Source: Candidatus Oscillochloris fontis (GTDB lineage: Bacteria; Chloroflexota; Chloroflexia; Chloroflexales; Chloroflexaceae). Taken from it: a DNA stretch of 63,329 nt. Made by a program: the position numbers and the translations under genes. This document shows positions 41,848-50,349 of the stretch, one piece after another (the first letter of the stretch is position 1; every line of letters begins with the position of its first letter). The notes beneath the pieces are model-generated. The model worked only from the letters and a program-made list of their open reading frames with translations. It ran no database searches and was not told the origin of the DNA. The stretch is from positions 1-63,329 of the forward strand of contig NZ_RYFD01000027.1 in NCBI RefSeq assembly GCF_004138135.1. The letters are read 5' to 3'.

Positions 41848-42528
41848 TCAGGTAAGATTCTGGATTGCCCAGAGCGCGGCCTGGGTACGGTCACGCACAT
41901 CCAACTTACCAAGGATACTACTAATATGATTCTTCACCGTTCCGACACTAATGATCAACGCATCGCTAATCTCCTGATTCGAGCACCCCTTGGCCAACAT
42001 CTGAAGGATACTGCGTTCGCGCTCAGTCAGGAGTTCGGCGCGTGCGGGGGGCGGGGAGGCGGTCGGTGGGGGAGTCAGGTCTGATGGTTGGTCGGCCAAA
42101 CGACCGAGGTAGGGCAAGATCTGGGCGGTAATCTCCGGGTTGAGCAAGGCACCCCCAGCGGCGACGGTGCGGATGGCATCGGCGAGGGCGCGGTGGTCTA
42201 CGTCCTTGAGCAGGTAGCCACGGGCACCAGCGGCGATTCCCCGAAAGACATATGCATCATCGCGGAAGGTGGTGAGGATGATCACCGCTGCCTGGGCACC
42301 CGAAGCCAACAGGCGACGGGTAGCTTCAACCCCATCCATGCCGGGCATCATCACATCCATCAGCACCACATCGGGGTTGTGGGTGGCAACCATCCGCAGC
42401 GCCTCGGCACCATCGGCGGCCTGCCCCACCACCTCCATATCGGCCTTGCGGTTAAGCAACGTTTGAATACCGGTACGGATCAGGGCTTGGTCATCAACAA
42501 TCAGCACCCGGATCTTCTTCTCACTCAT
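41848..42528 (-). CDS. NarL-type response regulator
   Basis: 226 residues from ATG 42528, inside the end of the kinase gene (8-base overlap). Receiver: RVLIVDDQAL, phospho-Asp in DVVLMDVMMPGMDG, Lys in YLLKDVD. A Pro/Ala-rich linker (SDLTPPPTASPPPARAE) leads to the LuxR domain LTERERSILQMLAKGCSNQEISDAL...TVKNHISSIL. Partner of the membrane kinase encoded upstream. Confidence 0.94.
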   Translation of the reverse strand: MSEKKIRVLIVDDQALIRTGIQTLLNRKADMEVVGQAADGAEALRMVATHNPDVVLMDVMMPGMDGVEATRRLLASGAQAAVIILTTFRDDAYVFRGIAAGARGYLLKDVDHRALADAIRTVAAGGALLNPEITAQILPYLGRLADQPSDLTPPPTASPPPARAELLTERERSILQMLAKGCSNQEISDALIISVGTVKNHISSILGKLDVRDRTQAALWAIQNLT

Positions 42529-44557
42529 GGCGTGCCCTCTCAACTGGTAGAACCAGCCGCAGACGAAAGCCGCCTTCAGCCAGCGGTCCCGCTTCACATG
42601 ATCCGCGCAAGGCATCGGCGCGCTCACGCAGCCCCACGAGGCCATAGCTCCCGCAGCGGGCTTCATGATCAGAAATGCTCGTTCCCGGCTGGGTATCATT
42701 CCAGATCGTCACGCTGATCTGGGCCTCAGATTCAAGCACCTCAATCGTAATCTGCGTGGGGCGAGCGTGCTTCCATGCGTTTGTCAGCCCCTCCTGCACG
42801 GTGCGATAGATCGTACAGGCCAGCGGCGGACTCAGATCTTCAACCTTGGCGTGGATCGTCAAGCGCACCTCTCCGGCGGTTCCCTGGCGCGATTGCGCCA
42901 CCAGATCTTCGAGGGCGTTACGCAGATTCGCCCCAGTGAGCGGCAACTCCGCATCCGCCACTGCCAGCACACTGCGCCACGCTGCATGCAGTTGGTCGCG
43001 GCTGGCCTGGAGTTGGGCCAGTGCTTCATCCGAACTCTCGTTGATCAACTCCTCGGCCAACTGAAGTTGCAGATTGATCAACATGAGGCGCGATCCCAGA
43101 TCATCGTGGAACTCACGGGCCAAGCGCGAACGCTCGGCAGCAACGGCCAGCGAGCGGTTTTGGGCGGTCTGTTGCTCAATCTCACTCGCCAGAAGCGCAG
43201 CGCGCAACTCAGCTTGGTGGCGATGTTCGAGCTGTCGCCGGGCCAACAAGAGCGGCCCCAGCACCGTCACCGCCGCAACGGCTGCGATCAGGAGGCTTGT
43301 GGCATCGAGGGCCAGGGATTGAGTGCGCACCAGCAGCAGGCCCACCAGGGATGAAGCCGTAGTCAGAAAGAGCATGATCTGAGCCAACGGCAAACGCAGC
43401 GCGATCTGCCAGAGCACCAGCAACAGCCCCAGCATAATCGGCAGCGCCTGAGTCATGATCGCCAACGCCACCACCGCTAAGGTCTGACCGGTGAGGCCAA
43501 TCTGAAGCAAGAGCGGGTGGCGTGCGCGCTGGGTATAGATATAGGCCAGGAGGAGCAAGGCATCAAGCAGCAACAAACCCTGGATAAGTTCGGACGTAAA
43601 TGCATGTTGGGTCAGCGTCACCAACAACGAGAGCGCAACAAAGATCAGCGGCAACACCCAATTGAGGATGCGGTAGGAGTGCGAGGTAATGATCAACTCA
43701 TCGAAGGGAGTCGTGAAATGGAGGGCAAAGATCGGTGCGCGGGGCGGCTGTTCAAGCTCCTCACTCCGGCGCAACATCGTGATCGCACTGCGCAGGCGTT
43801 CCACCGCAGTCCCCGCCGCATCACGGGTCTGGGTAATTGCGCTCTGCAACCACGCCAGATTATGCTGCGCCTGACCGAGTGTGGTGGCAATACTCTGCTC
43901 GGTACGTGCTAGGGCCGCTTGCACCTCAGAGGTAATCATCTGGGCCAAGCGTTGCCGCTCTTCGAGGGCTACAATCTGTTGCATCTCGCGCAGCGCAGTC
44001 GAGAGGCTATCGTAGCGTTGCTGCATCTGCTGAAGCATCTGCTGCGCCTGCTCACTGCGGCGGTGCTGGCGCAGGTAGATCGTAGCGGCGATGATAGCGC
44101 AGGTAGCCGGGAAGGCGAGCGTGAGATTGCTCTGCACCCACGCAAGCGCACTGGCGGTGGCCATCATCACCCCGCCACTCCAGACAGCCCACACGCCAAG
44201 GGCGAAGATCAGCGCCAGCCAGGGGGTGAAGAGCACCAGGGCTTGCAGGACAATTACGAGGTAGACATAATCAAATAGAGGCGTAGGAAAGAGCATCTGA
44301 GCGAGTGCCGTGCCCCCAACCTGAAGGCTGAGATAGAACATCTGGCCCCAACGCGGCATACGGCGTGCGGGCAGGGTGAGTGTCGCGAGGAGGTGCAGCG
44401 CGACCAGCAGGCACATGGCCCAATAGTGGGAACTACCGACATGGGGCAGGCTCAAGCCACTCAGCGGGGTCATGATCAACACCAGCGCAACAACCCCCTG
44501 GAGAGCCAGAGGGTAGGGGGTGAGGCGTTCGATTGTGGTGCGGATCATGGTGCGCAT
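42521..44557 (-). CDS. Membrane NarL-type histidine kinase with a duplicated, degenerate first module
   Basis: About 678 residues (ATG 44557, or 44548). First half: five or six membrane helices, then a coiled helix VALEERQRLAQMITSEVQAALARTEQ that resembles a HisKA_3 helix but lacks the His. Second half: another block of membrane helices (from about residue 300), then VAAERSRLAREFHDDLGSRLMLI with the phospho-His and an HATPase (YRTVQEGLTNAWKHA, GLVGLRERADAL). This looks like two sensor-kinase modules in tandem, of which the first lost its catalytic part. Overlaps the response regulator gene. Confidence 0.85.
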   Translation of the reverse strand: MRTMIRTTIERLTPYPLALQGVVALVLIMTPLSGLSLPHVGSSHYWAMCLLVALHLLATLTLPARRMPRWGQMFYLSLQVGGTALAQMLFPTPLFDYVYLVIVLQALVLFTPWLALIFALGVWAVWSGGVMMATASALAWVQSNLTLAFPATCAIIAATIYLRQHRRSEQAQQMLQQMQQRYDSLSTALREMQQIVALEERQRLAQMITSEVQAALARTEQSIATTLGQAQHNLAWLQSAITQTRDAAGTAVERLRSAITMLRRSEELEQPPRAPIFALHFTTPFDELIITSHSYRILNWVLPLIFVALSLLVTLTQHAFTSELIQGLLLLDALLLLAYIYTQRARHPLLLQIGLTGQTLAVVALAIMTQALPIMLGLLLVLWQIALRLPLAQIMLFLTTASSLVGLLLVRTQSLALDATSLLIAAVAAVTVLGPLLLARRQLEHRHQAELRAALLASEIEQQTAQNRSLAVAAERSRLAREFHDDLGSRLMLINLQLQLAEELINESSDEALAQLQASRDQLHAAWRSVLAVADAELPLTGANLRNALEDLVAQSRQGTAGEVRLTIHAKVEDLSPPLACTIYRTVQEGLTNAWKHARPTQITIEVLESEAQISVTIWNDTQPGTSISDHEARCGSYGLVGLRERADALRGSCEAGPLAEGGFRLRLVLPVERARHE

Positions 44558-44569
44558 GGTCACTAGTGT

Positions 44570-44716
44570 AGCACAGGTGGGGGTGGGCTGAATGCGACCA
44601 ATATCGCCGCCTACGCAGCGACCGGGGTTGATGTATTGGCTACATCGTGGCCATATAGTGGCCCACCCGCCGATATTGCTGTCGCGATGAGTCTGTTGGA
44701 GGGAGAAACGGGGTAG
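44570..44716 (+). pseudogene. C-terminal remnant of a ModD/NadC-type phosphoribosyltransferase
   Basis: Translating 44570 onward gives STGGGGGLNATNIAAYAATG, then VDVLATSWPYSGPPADIAVA, ending at a TAG at 44714-44716. That matches the end of quinolinate phosphoribosyltransferase-like ModD/NadC proteins (GGIN...N..aYA.TGVD....SwPy..ppaDI). The rest of the gene is missing; upstream is the start of the divergent kinase gene. Its last 30 bases occur again at 44850-44878, beyond two repeat elements. Confidence 0.65.
44680..44709. repeat. Direct repeat of the remnant's 3' end, left copy
   Basis: TGTCGCGATGAGTCTGTTGG followed by AGGGAGAAAC; the copy at 44850-44878 differs by one substitution and one missing base. 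The two copies bracket the palindromic element and the 136-bp-element end. Confidence 0.75.
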
Positions 44717-44731
44717 GGCCACATCATTGTG

Positions 44732-44803
44732 TAGGGGCGAAGCATCGCCCTCCATGTGCTAGGGGAACCCGAACGAGGTTGGAAGGGCGATGCTTCGCCC
44801 CTA
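44732..44803. repeat. Palindromic element, copy D
   Basis: Perfect 18-bp ends at 44732-44749 and 44786-44803. The core CCATGTGCTAGGGGAACCCG, then AACGAGGTTGG, is the best match to the family consensus. Confidence 0.9.
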
Positions 44804-44817
44804 CTCGGTGATGATGG

Positions 44818-44848
44818 GGTTTCTTTTACCCCAAGTGTGAATAGTTAC
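44818..44848. repeat. Lone right end of the 136-bp element
   Basis: GGGTTTCTTTTACCCCAAGT, then GTGAATAGTTAC, equals the right terminus of the elements at 1986 and 28708. The left part is absent, so this is a truncated copy. Confidence 0.8.
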
Positions 44849-44849
44849 C

Positions 44850-44878
44850 TGTCGCGATGAGTTTGTTGGGGGAGAAAC
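44850..44878. repeat. Direct repeat of the remnant's 3' end, right copy
   Basis: See 44680-44709. The copy begins exactly two bases after the lone right end of the 136-bp element, as if repeat insertion and local duplication had happened together. Confidence 0.75.
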
Positions 44879-44930
44879 TCCAGCACCTGAATGAACTGAT
44901 GATCGGGCTATACCGTTCTATAGCAGCATC

Positions 44931-44965
44931 TACGGCCTCTATCTAGCTAAAATATAGAGGCCGTA
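44931..44965. terminator. 12-bp perfect hairpin
   Basis: TACGGCCTCTAT (44931-44942) and ATAGAGGCCGTA (44954-44965) around an 11-base AT-rich loop. It separates the debris region from the promoter of the next gene cluster. Otherwise 44717-45127 shows no gene. Confidence 0.6.
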
Positions 44966-45057
44966 TGATCTTGTTGGGTGGCGCAAGAACGTTCGTGCCG
45001 CCGATGTTGAATAGGAGTTGGTAACATGCCAAAATAAGTTACTTGCCTTGGTAATAG

Positions 45058-45086
45058 TTGAAGTGTATATTTCATGTGGCTACAGT
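45058..45086 (+). promoter_or_regulatory. Putative promoter of the AT-richer gene cluster
   Basis: TTGAAG at 45058-45063, 17 bases, TACAGT at 45081-45086. It would give a leader of about 35 bases before the ATG at 45128, which has GAAGGAG upstream. Confidence 0.5.
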
Positions 45087-45127
45087 GAACTGAATTTATT
45101 ATCAGATAGCTCTGAAGGAGTAACGGC

Positions 45128-45808
45128 ATGTGGCAAGAACCAATCTACAAGAATATCGATTCGCTCAAGCCCATCGAGAAGTTGGTCATAGAAGCTAGTT
45201 CAGCAGTCTCTGATCCGTTACGGGTGACATCAGACGACCAGGGAATCAATGAAGCCCTCGCCGCAACGGGCGGCATTGGTGCCGGTGCCGCTCTCGGGTT
45301 TGCCCCCTTAACGCCCCTGCTCTTGTTTCTTCAATTCGGAACCATCGGCAATAAACAGTACACAATAGGCGAGGTCGCTCGGCAAATGTACCGTAGCGGT
45401 TATGATTTCCGTCACTTTATGGCTAGTTCAATAGCCGTGATGGTCACAGAAATCATCATCAGACTTGGAAATGTTATTGAATCACTCAGTGAGGGAAAGA
45501 CCCTTACCGAAGCAACACCGTTGGACTCCTCATTGAAACTCAGGCGGCAACTTTTGTTGGCTCACGGTGTTGCCACACTGATCAATGCCGGTAAGGTCTC
45601 TGTGACGCAAAACCCACTGGCGCTCAATTGGCCACAAGTACTGGCATTTATTCATTATGTTATGCCAGAATTAGCCTTTTTGCTCTATGGCCAGGAGGCT
45701 ATACGATCACAGTTGGTAGAGGGTGAGATTCTTCGCGACTATCACGCTATTAACAGCGAGATAGACACATTCCTAAGAAGCCAGGATAATTTTTTCCTCG
45801 TAATATAG
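45128..45808 (+). CDS. Protein of unknown function with hydrophobic glycine-rich segment
   Basis: 226 residues, good GAAGGAG site. The segment ATGGIGAGAALGFAPLTPLLLFLQF (about 49-72) is hydrophobic and glycine-zipper-like, and the rest is mainly helical (EVARQMYRSGYDFRHFMASSIAVMVTEII). I do not recognise the family. Codon usage and lower GC differ from the surrounding genes and agree with the next two genes, so the three may have arrived together. It might associate with a membrane. Confidence 0.65.
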   Translation: MWQEPIYKNIDSLKPIEKLVIEASSAVSDPLRVTSDDQGINEALAATGGIGAGAALGFAPLTPLLLFLQFGTIGNKQYTIGEVARQMYRSGYDFRHFMASSIAVMVTEIIIRLGNVIESLSEGKTLTEATPLDSSLKLRRQLLLAHGVATLINAGKVSVTQNPLALNWPQVLAFIHYVMPELAFLLYGQEAIRSQLVEGEILRDYHAINSEIDTFLRSQDNFFLVI

Positions 45809-45823
45809 TAAAGTGATTCGTAT

Positions 45824-46690
45824 ATGCACGACGATATCGTCATTGTCCTCTCGCAAACCATGCTCCAAGTTGCGCTAGAAGCATACACCGCCGAGAATTT
45901 TACTGATCAAGTTTTTCATTTCACGAGCCTTGGCGTATCGTTTCTGGGTAAAGATATTCGATTAGAGATACAATCAGATAAAGCGATACTCTTTATCTCG
46001 GTTTTGAGTAGATTTCAAGTAAAGGTCTGGAACAAAGCTCTTACGGAGCGTCGAGCACCACTGGTTGCAGAAGTCCAAGTGTCATTTACGGTGCAAGATG
46101 GACAGCTTTTTGTTCAAATAGGCGAGGGAGTTGTGCGTATCCAAGGAGCGGAACTTATCGAGAAAGTTGCCACCTCCGCAGTAAATATCCTCGTACAGCA
46201 GTTATTCTCCAAGCCAATCATCCAACTTCCTATCCAGATCGACACAGTAACGAAACATGCGAATAGCACCGATGAATCACATATAGCCCTGCAATCGGTT
46301 ACCCTTCAACGCGGCGCACTACGGGTTGCGTTCATCCTCAAAAATGAAGTAGTACCCTATCCGACAGCGTTTCATGGATCAACACAGCAACGCTACCAGC
46401 GATCCCGTGCGATTAATGTAACCGCAAGTGCCGTGGAATCCTATAATCAAGGGATGGTTGGCCGTGCTGCCGGTCTCTTGATCAAAGCGGTGTGCGAAGC
46501 TGATCCATCATACGAACTTGGCTGGTTATGGTTGTCGCTGCTTGTAAAAACGCAACCAGAGCGAAAATATTGTCTCGAACGTGCGCTTCAGATCAATCCG
46601 CTTAATAGTAAATTGTCTCAAGAATTAGACGCACAGAAGTATATTACTGCGGTTGCACCCAATCTTAACGATTATGATATGTTCTCGTGA
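45824..46690 (+). CDS. Protein of unknown function with possible lipid-binding-like N-domain and helical repeat C-terminus
   Basis: 288 residues, starting 15 bases after the previous gene. The N-terminal half alternates hydrophobic strands (FTSLGVSFLGKDIRLEIQSD...ILFISVLSRFQVKVW...AEVQVSFTVQDGQLFVQIG) in a way that recalls lipid-binding TULIP/LmeA-type proteins, but this is only a resemblance. Residues about 215-275 look like one or two TPR-like units (WLWLSLLVKTQPERKYCLERALQINPLN). No signal peptide. Probably acts with the preceding protein. Confidence 0.6.
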   Translation: MHDDIVIVLSQTMLQVALEAYTAENFTDQVFHFTSLGVSFLGKDIRLEIQSDKAILFISVLSRFQVKVWNKALTERRAPLVAEVQVSFTVQDGQLFVQIGEGVVRIQGAELIEKVATSAVNILVQQLFSKPIIQLPIQIDTVTKHANSTDESHIALQSVTLQRGALRVAFILKNEVVPYPTAFHGSTQQRYQRSRAINVTASAVESYNQGMVGRAAGLLIKAVCEADPSYELGWLWLSLLVKTQPERKYCLERALQINPLNSKLSQELDAQKYITAVAPNLNDYDMFS

Positions 46691-46759
46691 TGTACTGCTC
46701 GAAGGGCTTAGGTCGCAGGGAAGTAAAAATCAAGTACCTGTTTGATTAAGGAGGTTTCG

Positions 46760-46993
46760 ATGATAAACGAACAGCCTGAACTGCGCTTTGTTATTTGTAT
46801 TGAAAATACCGAGTATCCCGTTGCTCTTGAGCGACGGAAGATTTATCAAGTGCTCCCGGATGATCGTGCCGAAACACAGCACTTGTTGCGGGTGATTGAT
46901 GAATCCGGTGAGGATTATTTGTATCCCCAAGGGTATTTCATTCCAGTTGATTTTGCCCCAAGCATTCAAGAAGCGTTGCTCCACGCTGCGTAA
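46760..46993 (+). CDS. Small conserved hypothetical protein
   Basis: 77 residues from the ATG at 46760, with AAGGAGG 5-11 bases upstream; an earlier in-frame codon at 46742 precedes that site. The sequence LRFVICIENTEYPVALERRKIYQVLPD...LLRVIDESGEDYLYP is a compact beta-rich protein. I recall similar short proteins in cyanobacteria and Chloroflexota without known function. Closes the AT-richer cluster. Confidence 0.65.
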   Translation: MINEQPELRFVICIENTEYPVALERRKIYQVLPDDRAETQHLLRVIDESGEDYLYPQGYFIPVDFAPSIQEALLHAA

Positions 46994-47079
46994 GGCGATG
47001 CGGGTTTCCGATAGACGCATCACTGAACCAGAAAACTCGGCTTCTCGTGATCCATGTCGTATCTATGCTGGAGGCCCCC

Positions 47080-47907
47080 ATGAATATCACGCTGATCTAC
47101 TTCTCGCAGACCGGGAATACCCGCCGGGTTGCCCAGGCGATGGCTGAGGTGTTTCGTGGTGCGGGGCATACCACACGGTTGGTTTCGTTGAAGAAGGCGT
47201 CTGCTCAGGATGTTGTCGCATGCGATCTGCTGGGGATAGGAACACCATGTTTCTCTAGCCAAGCCCCTACGCCGATCAAGACCTTCCTCCAGAACCTGCC
47301 AATGTTGCATAAGAAGCGTGCCTTCGTCTTTGCGACATCCGGCGGTGCGCCTGGCCGCGTACTCTACGATCTGGCCCACCTGCTGCAACGCAAAGCGGTT
47401 GATGTGGTGGGTGGCGTACTCGTCCGGGGCGTGTCGCACCACCCAGCCCCCTGTCTGTATGGCCGCATGCCGGATCGCCCGAATGCCGAAGATCTGGCCC
47501 ACGCCCAACACTTTGCCACCGCTGTCATGGAGCATGTCGCCGCGAACCGCCCCGGCCCTATCGCCGTGAACCGCCCCGATGTATTGACACCGGGACGAGG
47601 TTTCTATGATCTGGTGGCGGCGATCAGTACGGATGCGTTCTTGCGCCGGACGTTGCCGGAACCCAATGTTGATCCTGCTCTGTGTACGCAATGCCAGTGG
47701 TGTGTCTACGAGTGCCCGACTCACACTATCAGCCTGCAACCCTACCCAACGCTGGGCGATGCGTGTATTCGCTGCTATCGCTGCCTGAACGGCTGTCCCC
47801 AGCATGCGTTTCGTGCCGATTGGCGGGTGAGCAATCTGGCGGTTTGGGCCTTCTATAATACAACGTTTGAGCGTTGGTTTGGTGATCTAAAACCAGGCGA
47901 ACTGTAG
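47080..47907 (+). CDS. EFR1-type flavodoxin/ferredoxin protein
   Basis: 275 residues from ATG 47080, with GGAGG just before. Flavodoxin-like N-terminus (ITLIYFSQTGNTRRVAQAM, FMN phosphate loop SQTGNT) and a C-terminal ferredoxin with two [4Fe-4S] motifs, CTQCQWCVYECP and CIRCYRCLNGCP. Such EFR1 proteins are predicted electron carriers or reductases. It ends 13 bases before jetA; I know of no link to Wadjet, so co-location may be chance. Confidence 0.88.
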   Translation: MNITLIYFSQTGNTRRVAQAMAEVFRGAGHTTRLVSLKKASAQDVVACDLLGIGTPCFSSQAPTPIKTFLQNLPMLHKKRAFVFATSGGAPGRVLYDLAHLLQRKAVDVVGGVLVRGVSHHPAPCLYGRMPDRPNAEDLAHAQHFATAVMEHVAANRPGPIAVNRPDVLTPGRGFYDLVAAISTDAFLRRTLPEPNVDPALCTQCQWCVYECPTHTISLQPYPTLGDACIRCYRCLNGCPQHAFRADWRVSNLAVWAFYNTTFERWFGDLKPGEL

Positions 47908-47920
47908 TACAATCTAGTTC

Positions 47921-49309
47921 ATGCCGCTCTTCACTACCATCCCGCCCCACCTCTTTAAGCCCCTCGCCTCACCGGGGGCGGCGGTCTATGCGGGGGTGCT
48001 GCTGGCGATCTTTGCGGAGACCCGTCGCCATCAGCAGCCACTCTCGCGTGATCTGGCGCTGCATCTCGTGGCTGAGACGTTGTTGGTGCTTGAGGATGGT
48101 CTCGCTGCGACCCAGGATGCCGAGGAGGAATCTCCTCCGCCCGATGATGATCCGCTGAATGCGCGCGCCGGGGCGATTCTGCGCTATTTGGCGCGTTCGG
48201 GGTGGTTGCGGATCGAGACCCAGAGCGATTTTACGCAGTCCTATACGTTGCCCGATTATGCCTTCCGCCTGCTGAATGTCTTCCACGAGATTGCTTCTGA
48301 TGAGCCGCTGCCTATCCAGGGGCTGATCTTTTCGATCTATAGTCTGCTTCAAACCTCGTTGCGCGAGGGCAATGCGCATATCTCGCTGCCAGAGGCGCAT
48401 CGCCAAACGGCCAGCCTGATGAGTGGCCTCAAAGAGCTTCAGCACAATATCGGTGTGCATATTGAGCAGGTGCTACGCCAGTTGCAGGCGCGTGATGTGT
48501 TGGAGCAGGTCTTTACGCTCTATCACGGCGAGGTTATGGATAAGGCGTATCATCAGTTGCGTACCACCGACCATGTTTCGCGCTTTCGGCCCGGTGTGTT
48601 GGAGGCGTTGACGCAGCTCTCTACCGATCAGCAACTGCTTCAGATTGCGCAGAGTCTGCGTGCGAGTGGCCTCGATCCGAGTGTTGAAGCAGCGGCGGCG
48701 CGTCTGCACGAGCAGATCCGCGAGATTCGCGATCAGTTTGAACTGCTCGATTATCTGCTGCAAGCGATTGATGTGCGTCATAGTCAGTTTGTCGATTCGG
48801 CGGTGCGCACCATTGAACTCCAATTGACGGCGAGTACGACCACGAGTGGCCAATTGCATGCGATCTTGTCGCATCTCTTGGCTGATTCGGATGCGGAACT
48901 GCATGATGATCTGGATGCGAGGATTGATCTCTTCGCGCTGAGCTGGCCCGATGCTGAATCGCTGGCTGCGCCGGGGCGCACTGCGACGCCGTTTGTCTCT
49001 GTGCCCGTACCAATTGTGCAGCCCTCGGCGCAGGCGATTGCGGCGGCGCAGCAGCGCACGCTCGAACAACTTCAGCGCAGTATCAGCCGTGAACGGGTGC
49101 GGCGGTATGCCCAACACCTGCTGGGTGCGCAGAACGAGGTGCGGGTGGGGGCGTGTGCGCATCCCGACGCGGATAATCTGCCGCTCTTGATCTACCTGCG
49201 CCAGTATGGTGATGGTGCGTTGGGCTATCGGGTTGAGGATCTTCCCGATGGGGCTTGGGTTGAAACTGATGGAATTGGATTCCGCGATTTTATGATTCGA
49301 CGCTCATGA
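47921..49309 (+). CDS. jetA: Wadjet subunit JetA (MukF/MksF-like kleisin)
   Basis: 462 residues. N-terminal winged-helix-like part beginning LFTTIPPHLFKPLASPGAAVYAGVL, the start typical of JetA, then long helices and a C-terminal winged helix. In type I Wadjet, JetA and JetB bridge the SMC-like JetC and control loop extrusion on small circular DNA, and JetD cuts the plasmid. The ATG of jetB overlaps its stop (ATGA). Confidence 0.9.
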   Translation: MPLFTTIPPHLFKPLASPGAAVYAGVLLAIFAETRRHQQPLSRDLALHLVAETLLVLEDGLAATQDAEEESPPPDDDPLNARAGAILRYLARSGWLRIETQSDFTQSYTLPDYAFRLLNVFHEIASDEPLPIQGLIFSIYSLLQTSLREGNAHISLPEAHRQTASLMSGLKELQHNIGVHIEQVLRQLQARDVLEQVFTLYHGEVMDKAYHQLRTTDHVSRFRPGVLEALTQLSTDQQLLQIAQSLRASGLDPSVEAAAARLHEQIREIRDQFELLDYLLQAIDVRHSQFVDSAVRTIELQLTASTTTSGQLHAILSHLLADSDAELHDDLDARIDLFALSWPDAESLAAPGRTATPFVSVPVPIVQPSAQAIAAAQQRTLEQLQRSISRERVRRYAQHLLGAQNEVRVGACAHPDADNLPLLIYLRQYGDGALGYRVEDLPDGAWVETDGIGFRDFMIRRS

Positions 49310-49938
49310 GTCTGCTCCAGTTTGCGCAAGAATATAGCCAACTCGCTAGTTCCGAACAGGCCCAGTTTGCCCATGCGCTGCGCCGCTTGCTTGCTGATGG
49401 CCTGATCTGGCGCGAAGATGAGGCGGATCGCTCGATCTACGCCTTCCTCATCCGCCGCCGTGAGTTGGTGGCCGATTATCTGGCGGTGGTGGGGTGGGAG
49501 TTGCGCTTCGCTGAGCAGGTGGGGGTCTTTCATGTGGTGCATCGTGATGGTGCGCACCGCCGCCGCTTTAGCCGCGAGATGACAATCTGGCTGCTGCTTT
49601 TGCGCCTGATCTATGCCGAGAAGCGCGAACGTCTGGAGGTGATCCTGACGCGCTACCCGGTGATCGAGACCGGTGAGGTGGCGCGCCGCTATGCCGAGTT
49701 CTTCCCCGGCCAACAGGTACGTAAACGGTCGAGTCTGGCCGATGCGTTGCGCACCTTTCAGACGCTCAAACTGGTGCGTGTCGCCGGTGGCGGTGCGATC
49801 CGCACGGGTCAGGCTGAACAACTGATCGAGCTACTGCCCACGCTGGAGATTATCGTGCCGGCTGCGGGAATCACTGCGCTGGCCGAGCGGCTGCGCGAGT
49901 ATGAGCGTGGGCGGGGCGAGGAGGAGGGGGAGATGTGA
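49306..49938 (+). CDS. jetB: Wadjet subunit JetB (MukE/MksE-like, DUF4194)
   Basis: 210 residues. Winged-helix protein with the DUF4194 pattern: FAHALRRLLADGLIWREDEADRSIYAFLIRRRELVADYLAVVGWEL...HVVH, then FSREMTIWLLLLRLIYAEKR. Translation coupled to jetA through ATGA. jetC does not follow at once: about 1.8 kb of inserted DNA lies between. Confidence 0.9.
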   Translation: MSLLQFAQEYSQLASSEQAQFAHALRRLLADGLIWREDEADRSIYAFLIRRRELVADYLAVVGWELRFAEQVGVFHVVHRDGAHRRRFSREMTIWLLLLRLIYAEKRERLEVILTRYPVIETGEVARRYAEFFPGQQVRKRSSLADALRTFQTLKLVRVAGGGAIRTGQAEQLIELLPTLEIIVPAAGITALAERLREYERGRGEEEGEM

Positions 49939-50025
49939 TGTTGACGCTAAGGCGCAAAGGTTTTAAGGTTTGACATTTGGCCTATAATTGAAACACAGAT
50001 ATATAAGGCGTGAGAGGAGTCTTCA

Positions 50026-50349
50026 ATGCTCCCCCGACCAGTGATGGATATTGCGCAAGTGAAAGACCTGCTCCAGCACCATCTGCCCGCGATCAAGCAT
50101 CGCTATCACATCAAATCGCTCGGTCTATTTGGTTCTTATGTTCGCAATGAACAAACCGCCACCAGTGACCTAGACGTGCTCGTGGAATTTGATCAGATTC
50201 CAGGGCTATTAGCGTATGTAGAATTGCAACAGACTCTCTCTGATTTGCTCCACCTGCCGGTTGATCTGGTGCATCGCCCCGATTTGAAACCGTTGATTGG
50301 TGAGCGGATACTTCGTGAGGTTGTGCCATTGTCAGATACCCAACGCTGA
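50026..50349 (+). CDS. MNT-type nucleotidyltransferase antitoxin with altered C-terminus
   Basis: 107 residues, GAGGAG upstream. Signature GLFGSYVRNEQTATSDLDVLVEF (GSxxR...SDLDVLV) and third acidic strand PVDLVH. The family normally ends near ILREVVPL; here the frame runs five codons further (SDTQR) into the inserted TnpB element. In MNT/HEPN modules the enzyme AMPylates and silences its HEPN ribonuclease. The partner survives only as a C-terminal piece beyond the insertion (51545-51706). Confidence 0.88.
   Translation: MLPRPVMDIAQVKDLLQHHLPAIKHRYHIKSLGLFGSYVRNEQTATSDLDVLVEFDQIPGLLAYVELQQTLSDLLHLPVDLVHRPDLKPLIGERILREVVPLSDTQR

Noticed and set aside
47080-47907. EFR1 flavodoxin/ferredoxin as a fifth Wadjet component
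   Set aside because: It has its own ribosome site, known Wadjet systems do not include it, and nothing in the sequence ties it to DNA. Kept as a neighbour only.
49970-49988. TTGACA and TATAAT before the second MNT gene as a promoter
   Set aside because: The spacing is only 7 bases, too short for sigma-70. Either another -35 is used or the similarity is chance.
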